Positions 25,370-35,100 of a stretch of DNA of 64,000 nt are shown one piece after another (position 1 is the stretch's first letter; the number at the start of each line of letters is the position of its first letter). The stretch is from Amycolatopsis vastitatis. Its GTDB lineage: Bacteria; Actinomycetota; Actinomycetes; Mycobacteriales; Pseudonocardiaceae. Position numbers and translations under genes: made by a program. Under the pieces are notes generated by a model. It was not told the origin of the DNA and made no database searches. It worked only from the letters and a program-made list of their open reading frames with translations. The stretch lies in the NCBI RefSeq assembly GCF_002234595.1, contig NZ_NMUL01000022.1, positions 104,913 to 168,912 on the forward strand, written 5' to 3'.

Positions 25370-26584
25370 TCAGCAGTTCGAAGGTGCCGTTTCGCCGTTG
25401 AACCGTTTCACGATCCATTGATGGGCGTCCGCGTTCCCGGCGAGGATCCCGGTGGCGTGGTCGGCGAGGTAGGTGGCCCACTGCTCACGGACCCCGGCCG
25501 CGCAGTACGCCCGGTGCAGCGTCTCCGCCTGCGGGGTGTTGACGATCTCGTCGGTGCTCGCGTGGTACTGGAACACCGGCACCCGCGGCGGGTGCGAGCC
25601 CAGCTTGTTCTGCGCCAGCCGCGCCTGCCACTGCGGCGTGCCCAGCGGGTCGGACGTCGTGAAGTCACTGATCTTCTTGAACGAGTAGTTGAGCAGCAGT
25701 TCCGCGGTGCACGCGTTCTTCTTCGCGTCGCCCAGCTGCTGCCGCCCGGTGTCGTTGAGGAAGGAGTCCAGCTTCAGGTCCGGGTACGCGGCGTCGAGCC
25801 CGACCGCGGCGAAGGCCAGGAACCCGAAGCCGATGTAGCCGTCGAGGCCCTTGGCGACCTCGGTCAGGTCGGCGGGCACCCCGCCCGCGACGACGCCGAC
25901 GACGTTCAGTTCAGGCGCGTACGCGGGCTGCTTCTCCCCGGCCCACATCGATCCGCCGCCGCCTTGGGAGTAGCCCTGGAAGATCACCTTGGCGCTCTTG
26001 GCCAGCTTGGCCGACGGCAGGTTCTGCGCCGCGCGCACCGAGTCGATCACGGCCGGTCCCATGGACTGCCCGGTGATGTAGGTGGGCACGGTCGTCGGCG
26101 AGTAGCCCTCGTAGTCGGTCACGGCGACGGCGTAGCCGCTGGACAGCGAGTCGTTGATGGCGGGCTGGTCGTACAGCGTGCCGCGCTCCATCGCCTTGGA
26201 CGCGGTGCACTTGAACGCCGGGCCCTGCGTGCCCACGGCGTAGCCGACGATCGGCGCCTTGGCCGGGTCGACGCCCTTCGGCACGAGGATGGTCCCGGTC
26301 ACCGCGTCCGGACGGCCCTGGGCGTTGGTCGAGAGGTACATGACCTGCCAGGCGTCGGCGTTCAGCGCGTTCAGCAACGGGACCGAGGGCCGCCAGCGGA
26401 GGACGTCACCGGGTTTCCCGGCGGGCAGCGGCGACGGCGGGGTGTAGAAGGAGTCGTCGAACGGGCCGGGCAGGATCGGTGCCGCCGCCGCGCCGGCGGG
26501 CGGGCTCGCGGCCACTGCCCCGAGCGCCACCAGGCAGCAGGCCAGGAGCGCCGACAGCAGGGGCCGGACATGGACGTGCTTCAT
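25370..26584 (-). CDS. Secretory lipase (LIP family)
   Basis: This 404-residue secreted triacylglycerol-lipase-like protein has a signal peptide of about 33 residues ending near AAAAP. Its alpha/beta hydrolase core has the nucleophile in FQGYSQGGGGSMWAG, the Asp in QYHASTDEIVN and the His in YLADHATG. The family (secretory lipase, LIP) hydrolyses lipids or steryl/polyester substrates outside the cell. The ATG at 26584 has GGAGG five bases upstream and is preferred over the ATG at 26596. It is the last gene of the leftward lipid block, 29 bp after the antigen-85-like esterase. Confidence 0.88.
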   Translation of the reverse strand: MKHVHVRPLLSALLACCLVALGAVAASPPAGAAAAPILPGPFDDSFYTPPSPLPAGKPGDVLRWRPSVPLLNALNADAWQVMYLSTNAQGRPDAVTGTILVPKGVDPAKAPIVGYAVGTQGPAFKCTASKAMERGTLYDQPAINDSLSSGYAVAVTDYEGYSPTTVPTYITGQSMGPAVIDSVRAAQNLPSAKLAKSAKVIFQGYSQGGGGSMWAGEKQPAYAPELNVVGVVAGGVPADLTEVAKGLDGYIGFGFLAFAAVGLDAAYPDLKLDSFLNDTGRQQLGDAKKNACTAELLLNYSFKKISDFTTSDPLGTPQWQARLAQNKLGSHPPRVPVFQYHASTDEIVNTPQAETLHRAYCAAGVREQWATYLADHATGILAGNADAHQWIVKRFNGETAPSNC

Positions 26585-26613
26585 CGCAACCTCCATCGGG
26601 GAAAGGAATCCGC

Positions 26614-27597
26614 TCAGGCCGGGAGGCCGAGCGCGCCGGCCAGGACCGGCCACGAGTTGTGCAGGGCGCGCTGCCAGTACGGCCAGCTGTGGGTGCCCGG
26701 CCCGTAGTAGTCGACGGTCGCCGGGATACCGGCCAGCCGCAGCTTGTCCGTGAAGCTCTGCGACGACAGCAGGGCCGACGTTTCCAGGACGTCGCCCTGC
26801 GCACCGGCCGGGTCGAGCGGCCCGGCCTGCCCGTTGCCGCAGGAGACGTAGAGCGCCGTGCCGCGCAGGTCCCCGAGGTGGTCGGCCGGGTTGTGCGCGG
26901 ACCACAGCGGCTTCATGGACCAGACGTCGCCCCAGAGGCTCACGATGTTGTAGAACCCGGTGCGGATCAAGATGCCGGCGATCCAGGCCGGGATGCCCGG
27001 GTAGAGCGTGTCCGGCACGCCGCTGTAGGAGGCCGCCGCGCCGAACATCCCCTGGTGCTGGAACGCGTACGCGAGCGCGCCGTAACCCCCGATCGACAGC
27101 CCGGCGACCGCCCGGCGCGTGCCGCCGCGGTACCCGCGTTCGACGATCTGGCGGACTTCGGCGGTGTGGAACGTGTCCCAGTCCGGGGTGCTGCTCAGGC
27201 CGAAGTTCCACCACTTCGTGTACATCCCGGCCGGGCCGTCGGTCGGCATGACGACGAGGGCGTCCTTGTTCGCGGTGAACGCCTTCACGTCGGTGAACTG
27301 GTCCCACGAACGGTAGTCGACCGGCTCGCAGCAGCCGTGCAGCAGGAACAGCACCGGCCACGTCCGCGTGGGCTGCGAAGCCCACCCGGACGGCACGATC
27401 AGCCGGACCATCCCGGTCGTGCCCAGCGCCGGCGAGTCGATCTTCAGGTCGACGGTCCGGGCGTCCAGCCACGTCTCCTGGACGACTTTCGCGCCGTCGT
27501 CGGCTGTCGTGCCCAAGCTCGCCTCGGCGGCGGTCACCCCGCCGGCGAGCAGGACCGCGACCATCGGCATCAGCAAGGCGATCCGCAACCGGGTCAT
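26614..27597 (-). CDS. Secreted antigen-85-like esterase
   Basis: This 327-residue esterase-D/antigen-85-fold protein has a signal peptide of about 27 residues. The catalytic Ser lies in VAGLSIGGYGAL, a possible His in GPGTHSWPYWQ near the C-terminus, and an HGCCEP segment near the oxyanion hole. In mycobacteria, antigen 85 proteins transfer mycolates to trehalose or arabinan, and fbp genes sit beside pks13; here the gene follows accD by 14 bp in an equivalent block. It could transfer or hydrolyse the lipid made by the PKS (inference). Confidence 0.82.
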   Translation of the reverse strand: MTRLRIALLMPMVAVLLAGGVTAAEASLGTTADDGAKVVQETWLDARTVDLKIDSPALGTTGMVRLIVPSGWASQPTRTWPVLFLLHGCCEPVDYRSWDQFTDVKAFTANKDALVVMPTDGPAGMYTKWWNFGLSSTPDWDTFHTAEVRQIVERGYRGGTRRAVAGLSIGGYGALAYAFQHQGMFGAAASYSGVPDTLYPGIPAWIAGILIRTGFYNIVSLWGDVWSMKPLWSAHNPADHLGDLRGTALYVSCGNGQAGPLDPAGAQGDVLETSALLSSQSFTDKLRLAGIPATVDYYGPGTHSWPYWQRALHNSWPVLAGALGLPA

Positions 27598-27611
27598 CGC
27601 CACACCTCGTT

Positions 27612-29189
27612 TCACAGGGGGATGTTTCCGTGTTTCCTGGCCGGCAGGGTCTGCCGTTTGGTGCGCAGCGTCCGCAGGGCCCGCGCGACCTGCAGGCGGG
27701 TCTGCGACGGCGTGACGACCTGGTCGACGTAGCCGCGTTCGGCGGCCAGGTACGGGCCGGCGTGGCGCTTGCGGTACTCCTCGGTGAGCCGGCGGCGGGC
27801 GGCCTCCCGTTCCTCGGGCGGCAGGGCGGCCAGCTCGCGCCGGTACAGCACCTGCACCGCGCCTTCGGCGCCCATCACCGCGATTTCGGCGGTGGGCCAG
27901 GCCATCGAGACGTCGGCGCCGAGGTGCTTGGAGCCCATGACCGCGTAGCCGCCGCCGTAGGCCTTGCGGACGACCACGGTCACCTTCGGCACGGTCGCCT
28001 CGGAATAGGCGTAGATCAGCTTGGCGCCGCGGCGGATGATCCCGCCGCGTTCCTGGTCCGTGCCCGGCAGGTAGCCGGGGACGTCGGCCAGGGTGAGCAG
28101 CGGGATGTTGAAGGCGTCGCAGAAGCGCACGAACCGGGCGGCCTTTTCGGACGCGTCGATGTCGAGCACACCGGCCTGGTGCCGCGGCTGGTTCGCGACG
28201 ACGCCGACCGTCCGGCCCTGGACCCGGCCGAAGGCGCAGATCATGTTGGCCGCGAAGGCGCTGTGCACCTCGGTGAACTCGCCGTCGTCGACGAGCCGGG
28301 CGATCAGCTCGGCCATGTCGTAGGTCCGGGTCGGCGAGTCGGGCACCAGCCGGTCGAGCTCGAGGTCGGCGGCCGTGACGGCGGGATCGGTGTCGTCGGC
28401 GTACTCGGGCGCGGGGTCGAGGTTGTTCGAGGGCAGGTACGCGAGCAGGGTCTGCACCCAGTCGATCGCGTCCTCCTCGCCGGCGGCCCGGTGGTGGGCG
28501 TTGCCCGCCACCTCGCTCTGCACGGCCGCGCCGCCGAGCTCCTGGGCGGTGACGCGCTCGCCGGTGACGGCGTGCACGACGTCCGGGCCGGTGACGAACA
28601 TGTGCGAGGTTTCGTCGACCATCACGGTGAAGTCGGTCATCGCCGGGGCGTAGACCGCGCCGCCGGCACACGGGCCCATGATCATCGAGATCTGCGGGAT
28701 GACGCCGGACGCGTGGGCGGTGCGGCGGCCCAGCTCGGCGTAGTACGCCAGCGAGACGACGCCTTCCTGGATGCGGGCGCCCCCGGAGTCGTTGATCCCG
28801 ACGACCGGGCAGCCGATGCTCATGGCCAGGTCCATCACCTTGAGGACCTTTTCGCCGGAGACCTCCCCCATGCTGCCGCCGAAGACGCTGAAGTCCTGGG
28901 AGAACACGCAGATCTGGCGGCCGTCCACGGTGCCGTGCCCGGTCACCACGCCGTCGCCCCACGGGCGCTGGGCGTCCATCCCGAACTCCGCGCAGCGGTG
29001 CCGCGCGAACTGGTCGAGCTCCACGAAGGACCCCGGGTCCAGCAGCAGCCCGATGCGCTCGCGCGCGGTCAGTTTTCCCTTGGCGTGCTGCCGGTCGACG
29101 GCCCGCTTTTCGGCGATCCGGACGACTTCGTCCTGCCGGTCGGCGAGGTCGGCGATCCGGAACGCCGTGGTCGGGGCGAGCTCGTCCAT
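27612..29189 (-). CDS. Acyl-CoA carboxylase carboxyltransferase, AccD4-like
   Basis: This 525-residue carboxyltransferase (beta) subunit has both halves of the crotonase-like fold: INDSGGARIQEG and GPCAGGAVYAPAMTDF in the first, DVPGYLPGTDQERGGIIRRGAKLIYAYSEA and MGAEGAVQVLYRRE in the second. It would carboxylate an acyl-CoA to form the PKS extender, working with a biotin-bearing alpha subunit encoded elsewhere. In mycobacteria AccD4 beside pks13 and fadD32 makes the carboxyacyl partner of mycolate condensation. The ATG overlaps the PKS stop (ATGA), so the link to the PKS is strong. Confidence 0.88.
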   Translation of the reverse strand: MDELAPTTAFRIADLADRQDEVVRIAEKRAVDRQHAKGKLTARERIGLLLDPGSFVELDQFARHRCAEFGMDAQRPWGDGVVTGHGTVDGRQICVFSQDFSVFGGSMGEVSGEKVLKVMDLAMSIGCPVVGINDSGGARIQEGVVSLAYYAELGRRTAHASGVIPQISMIMGPCAGGAVYAPAMTDFTVMVDETSHMFVTGPDVVHAVTGERVTAQELGGAAVQSEVAGNAHHRAAGEEDAIDWVQTLLAYLPSNNLDPAPEYADDTDPAVTAADLELDRLVPDSPTRTYDMAELIARLVDDGEFTEVHSAFAANMICAFGRVQGRTVGVVANQPRHQAGVLDIDASEKAARFVRFCDAFNIPLLTLADVPGYLPGTDQERGGIIRRGAKLIYAYSEATVPKVTVVVRKAYGGGYAVMGSKHLGADVSMAWPTAEIAVMGAEGAVQVLYRRELAALPPEEREAARRRLTEEYRKRHAGPYLAAERGYVDQVVTPSQTRLQVARALRTLRTKRQTLPARKHGNIPL

Positions 29190-32100
29190 CAGCGGACCCC
29201 CGCCCCGAGCCGCCCGGCCAGTGCCGCCGCGAGCGCCGTCACGTGGGGCGGGTCGATCATCGAGACGTGGTCGCCGGGGACCCGCACCACTTCGAGCGCG
29301 CCGCAGAACTCGTCCCAGCCGAGGGTGTCGTCGGTGCGCAGGTACCGCGGGTCGAGCGTCGTGGTCAGCGGGTGCGGCTCCCGGGCCCGCAGCAGCAGGA
29401 CGCGGCCGTCGTGACGGCCCGGGGTGTACCGCTCGGCGACCCGGGCGTCCACATAGGACTCGTACTGGTGGCGCAGGACGCCGGCGCCCATGTTCGGCAC
29501 GTACTCGGTCAGCTTCTCCATGACCCACCGGATCTGGGCGTCCTCGTCCAGCCTGGCCAGCTCCTCGCGCGGCACGGCGAACGGCACCCCGTACGTCCGC
29601 GACACGTGGTCGGCGAACCGGTCGAAGCGCTCCAGCAGCAGCTCTCCCGCCGGGGTTTCGGTGTCCGGCAGCGGCAGGATCGTGTCGATCAGGACGACCA
29701 GCTCGACCCGCTCCCCCGCCGCGGTCAGCCGCCGCGCGGTCTCGTGGGCCAGGCAGCCGCCGAACGACCAGCCGCCCAGCCGGTACGGGCCGTGGGGCTG
29801 GATCTCGCGGATCAGCTCGAGGTAGCGAGCCGCCTTGCTCTCGACGGTGTCCTCCTCGATCCGCTCGAACCCGTACACCGGCTGGCCTTCGGGCAGCAGC
29901 CGCACGAGTTCGCGATACACACTCGTCGGCCCGCCGGCCGGGTGGAAGAGGAACACCGGCTCGGCGGCGACGCCGTCGCGCAGCAGCCGCACCGGGCCGC
30001 CGCCGTGACCTTCGAGCTCCGCGCGCAGCAGGTCGGCCATCGCGGCGACCGTCGGCGTCGCGAACAGCCGAGGAAGAGCGGGCACCGCCTCGAGCTCCTC
30101 GGCGAAGACCGACCACAGCCGCCGCGCCCGCTCCGGATCGCCGCCCGCGGCGAAGAAGTCGTCGTGCACGCCCGGCTCCGGGCCGCCCAGTTCGGCCTGC
30201 CAGTGCCGGGCCACCCAGCGCTCGGCCGGGTCACGCGGCCCGGCGGCGACGGGCTCGCGCGGCGAAGCGATCCCGAAGCCGGCCTGCTCGGCGAGGTGCC
30301 CGGCGAGCTCGTCCAGGCTGGCTCCGCGCAACAGCAGCGGGATCGGCAGCGGCAGGCCGAAGTCGCGTTCCACCGCGCCCCGGGCCCGCATCGCCGACAG
30401 CGAGTCCAGGCCGAGCTGGGTGAGCGGCACGGTCCGGTCGACCCCGGCCAGGCCGAGCAGGTCCGCGACGAGCCCGGCCAGGTGGTCGGCGATCGCGGCC
30501 AGCGCGGCGTCCGGCGGGACGGCGCGCAGGACGTCCAGACCGTCCCAAGTGGACGCTTCGGTCCGCGGCGCGAAGAGCGTGAAGAACGGCCGGCCGGCCA
30601 GCCTCGGGAACAGCTCCAGCACGGCCCCGGAGTTCACCCTGGCCACGCCGGTCGAGGCGCGGTCGCGCGCCAGGACGTCGTCCAGGGCGGCCAGTGCCTC
30701 CTCGGTGCCGAGCGGGTCGAGCACCGGGTTGGCCGAGCCGGCCGCGGCGCCGACCTCGCCCCACGCACCCCAGCCGATCGTCGCCGCCGGGAGGCCCTGG
30801 GCGCGGCGCCACGCGACCAGGGCGTCGGCCCACGCGTTCGCGGTGGCGTAGGCGGTCTGGCCGGGCGACCCGAACAGCGCCGCCGCCGACGAGTACACCA
30901 GCCACCAGTCGGGTTCGTGCCCGGCGGTCGCCTCGTGCAGCCGCCAGGCGCCCAGCGCCTTCGGCCGCCAGACGGCGTCGAGCGCGTCGCCGTCGAGGGT
31001 GATCGCGGCGCCGTCGGCCAGGACCCCGGCAGCGTGCAGCACCCCGCGAAGCGGCACACCTCCTTCGACGGCCGCCGCGATCAGCTTCTCCGCCGTGCCC
31101 GGCTCGGCGATGTCGCCGGCCACCACGCGGACGTCCGCGCCCAGGTCGCCGAGGCCGGAGCCGTCGGCGTGCCTGCCGTTCAGCACCAGCCGCGTCGCAC
31201 CCCGGCCGGCCAGCCACTTCGCCGCGGTGAGGCCCAGGCCGCCGAGCCCGCCGGTGATGACGTACGCGCCTTCGCGGACCGGGTCGCGGACCGGGTCGCC
31301 GAGGCCCGGGCGGACCAGCTGCCGGGTGTACCGGACGCCCTCGCGCCAGGCGACTTCGTCGTCCGGCCCGTCGGCGCGGACTTCGTCCCACAGCCGGTCC
31401 GCGTCGCCGTCGAAGTCGGCCTGGCTCACCCGGAGTTCGGGGTGTTCGAAGGCGAGCACCCGCACGAGCCCGCGCAGCGCCGCCGGGCCCGGGTCGCCCC
31501 GCTCGCCGGGCAGGACGCTCTGCGCCCCGGTGCTGACCAGCCACAACCGGGGCGGCACGGGCAGCTCGGCCAGTTCGGCGACGACGCCGGTCAGCGTCTC
31601 GACCAGCCGCGCGGCGCCCATCGGGTCCGGTCCGGCTTCCCGGGCCAGCATGGCGAGCACCGCGGTCACTTCACCGTCTCGCAGCAGTTTCGCCAGCTGC
31701 CGCCGGTCGCCGAGGCGGGCCGTCCGCACGTCGTCCCCGGCGAATTCGCCGTCGGTCAGCACGATCCAGCGGTGCGCCCGCGCCGGCGCGGCGGGCAGTT
31801 CGGCCGGCCGCCAAGCCGCCTCGAAGAGCAGCCTCGCCGACGCCGTGTCGCGGAGCCGGCGGCAGTAGACGTCGCGGAACTCCACGAGGACGACGTCGTC
31901 GGCGTCGACCAGCTGGACGCTGCCGAGCACGCCGTCGCCGGACTCCCCCAGCATTGCGTCCACCCGCACGCCGCGGCGCGGGTCCCCGGCGACGATCACC
32001 TCGGCCACCGCGAGCGGCACGTAAAGGGCGTCCGCCTCGCCGACGGCCGCGGCCAGCGCGTGCAGGCAGGCGTCGGCGAGCGCGGGGTGCAGCACGTAGG

Positions 32101-35100
32101 CGGGGTGGTCGGCCTCGGGCAGCGTGATCGACGCCGACGCACGGCCGGGCGCGGCGGTCACCCGGCGCAGGCCGCGGAAGGCCGGGCCGTAGGACTGGCC
32201 CAGCTCGGCCAGCGCCCGGTAGAGGTCGACCGGGTCGCCGGTGACTTCCCCGAACGGCGGAGACGGCGTCCCGCCGGTGCCGATCCGCGCGGTGGCGTGC
32301 CGGACCCAGCCTTGCGAGGACTTGGCGTGCACGCCGAACGCGGTGCCGGTGAGGCTGGTCGTCACCTCGGTGTGCTCGGCCAGCGGGAGCAGCTCGCACA
32401 GCTCGAGGTCGAGGACGCGCCCGCGGGGGCCGGCCGCGGCGAGGGCCAGTTCGAGGAAGCCGGTCGCCGGGAACACGGGTTCGTCGCGCACGGTGTGGTC
32501 GGCCAGCCACGGCAGTGCCGCGGTGCCGACGTCCCCGCGCCACAGGTGACCGCCGGCCGGGTTTTCGACGTGCACGCCCAGCAGCGGATGAGCGCCACCG
32601 GAGCGGACCGTGCGCCGCGGCCAGAACCGCCGGTGCCGCCAGACCGGGCCGGGCAGCTCGACCGGCGGCGTCTCGGGGCGGGCGGCCAGCACCCCGGCGT
32701 GACCGCCGACGTGCAGCCGGGCGAGGCTGGTCAAGAACGCCGTCCGCTCGTCGACCCGGCGGCTCGCCGAGGCCAAACCGGTCTCGCCGGTGGTCTGCTC
32801 GATCGCGGCCAACGCGACCGGGTGGGGCGAGATCTCGGCGAAGACGGTGTGTCCGTCGGCGGCCGCCGCCTGGAGGGCCTGGCTGAACCGCACCGGGCGG
32901 CGCAGGTTCGCCGCCCAGTATTCGACGTCGAACGCGGGTGTCTCCCGCGGATCGTCGAGAACGCTGCTGTAGCAAGGGATTCCGGGCTGTCCGGGCACCA
33001 GCCCGGCCAGCGCGGCGCGGAACCGGCCGAGCACCGGCTCGACGGCGGCGGAGTGCCCGGCCCCGCCGACCGGCAGCCGCCGGGCCAGCCTGCCGAGGCT
33101 TTCGGCGTGCGCGACCACGGCTTCGACGGCGTCCGCGGGGCCGCTGATGGTGCACTGGGCGGGCGACGCGTACACCGCGACGGTGACTTCGGGGAACTCC
33201 GCCACTTCGGCCGGGGAAAGCTCGACGACGGCCATGGCGCCGCCGCCGCTTCGGTCGAGTTCGGCCAGCAACCGCGCCCGCGCGGCCATGATTTTCAGGC
33301 CACCGGCGACATCGAGCGCCCCGGCGACGACCGCGGCGGCGACCTCGCCCATCGAATGCCCGAGCACCGCGGCCGGAGTGACGCCGTGCGCCCGCCACAG
33401 CGCGGCGAGGGCCAGCTGCATCCCGAACAGGGCGAGCTGGGTCGCGGCCAGGTCCGGGAGTTCGCCCTCCAGGGCCTCCCGCAGCGAAAACCCGGCCCCG
33501 GCACGGAAGGCGGGGTCGAGCGCGTCGATCTCGGCGCGGAAGGCGGGTTCGGAGCGCATCAGCAGCCGCCCCATCCCCGCCCACTGCGACCCGTAACCGG
33601 AGAAGACGAAGACAACCCCAGAACACCCCAATGTGGCGTTGGTTGCGTCCAACGCACCCAACGTGGCGTTCGGTGCGTCCAACGCACCGAACGCCACATT
33701 GGGGCGCTTGGCACCACGCGCCGAGCCGCTCGTGATGCCGCGGCCGGCGGCCAGTTCGCGCAGCGCCTCGGCCACTTCGCCGCGGCTCTCGCCGACCACC
33801 GCGCCGCGGACCGGGAGGTGCTCGCGCCGGTGGGCGAGGGTCGCCGCGACCGCGTCGAGCGGGACCTCGCCGTTCTCGAGCCAGTCCGCCAGCTCCGCGG
33901 CCCGAGCCCGCAGTCCCTCGGCCGAGCGGGCCGAGAGCGCGAACACCTGCGGGCCGTCCGCCGCACCCCCGCGGGGCGGGAACGCCGCCGCGGGCCACTC
34001 CTCCAGCACGACGTGCGCGTTGGTGCCGCCGAACCCGAACGCCGACACCCCGGCCCGGGCGGTGCCGGAGTAACGCGGCCAGTCCGTGCCTTCCGCGACC
34101 ACCTTCAACCCGGTGAAGTCGACGTGCGGGTTCGGGGTGCGGAAGTGCAGGCTCGGCGGCACCCGCCGGTGCGTCATCGCCAGCACCACCTTGAGCAGCC
34201 CGGTGATCCCGGCCGCGCCTTCGAGGTGGCCCAGGTTGCTCTTCACCGAGCCGAGCAGCAACGGGCGGCCCGGTTCGCGCCCGGCCCCGAGCACCTCGGT
34301 CAGCGCTCCCGCCTCCAGTGGATCGCCCAGCGGTGTCCCGGTTCCGTGTGCCTCGACGTAGTCCACAGAGGACGGATCGACCCCCGCCACCGCGTACGCG
34401 TCGCGCAGCAGGGCCGCCTGGGCCTCCGGGTTGGGTGCCGTCAGGCCGTTGGAACGGCCGTCGGAGTTCACCGCGCTGCCGCGGATCACCGCCAGCACCC
34501 GGTCCCCGGCCCGCCGCGCCGCGCGCAGCGGCTTGAGCACGACCACCCCGCAGCCCTCGCCGCGGGCGATGCCGTCGGCGCCGGCGTCGAACGGCTTGCA
34601 GCGGCCGTCGGCGGCCAGCACCCCGGCACGGTGGAACCCGGCGGTGATCCCGGGCGACAGCAGTACGTTCACCCCGGCCACGAGCGCGGTCTCGCTCTCG
34701 CCGCGGCGCAGGCTCTGCACCGCCTGGTGGACCGCGACCAGCGACGACGAACACGCCGTGTCGAGCGTGAGGCTGGGGCCGCGCAGGTCGAGCAGGTACG
34801 AGAGCCGGTTCGCGGCGATGCTCGCCGCGGCCCCGGTGCCGGACCAGACGTCGACACCCGCGACGTCGGTCATCGTCAAGGAGCCGTACTCGGTGGCCGA
34901 CAGCCCGACGAACACGCCGGTCCGGCTGCCGCGCAGGCGGCTCGGCGGGATGCCGGCGTGCTCCAGCGCCGCCCAGACGACCTCCAGGAGGAGACGTTGC
35001 TGCGGGTCCATCGCCTCGGCCTCGCGCGGGGTGATGCCGAAGAACTCCGCGTCGAACCCGGCGACGTCGGAGAGGAACCCGCCGCGCGCGGGCACGCCGG

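Noticed and set aside
33626..33704. Reading the repeat as a CRISPR-like array
   Set aside because: Only two units, no spacers, no cas genes, and it lies inside an open coding frame.
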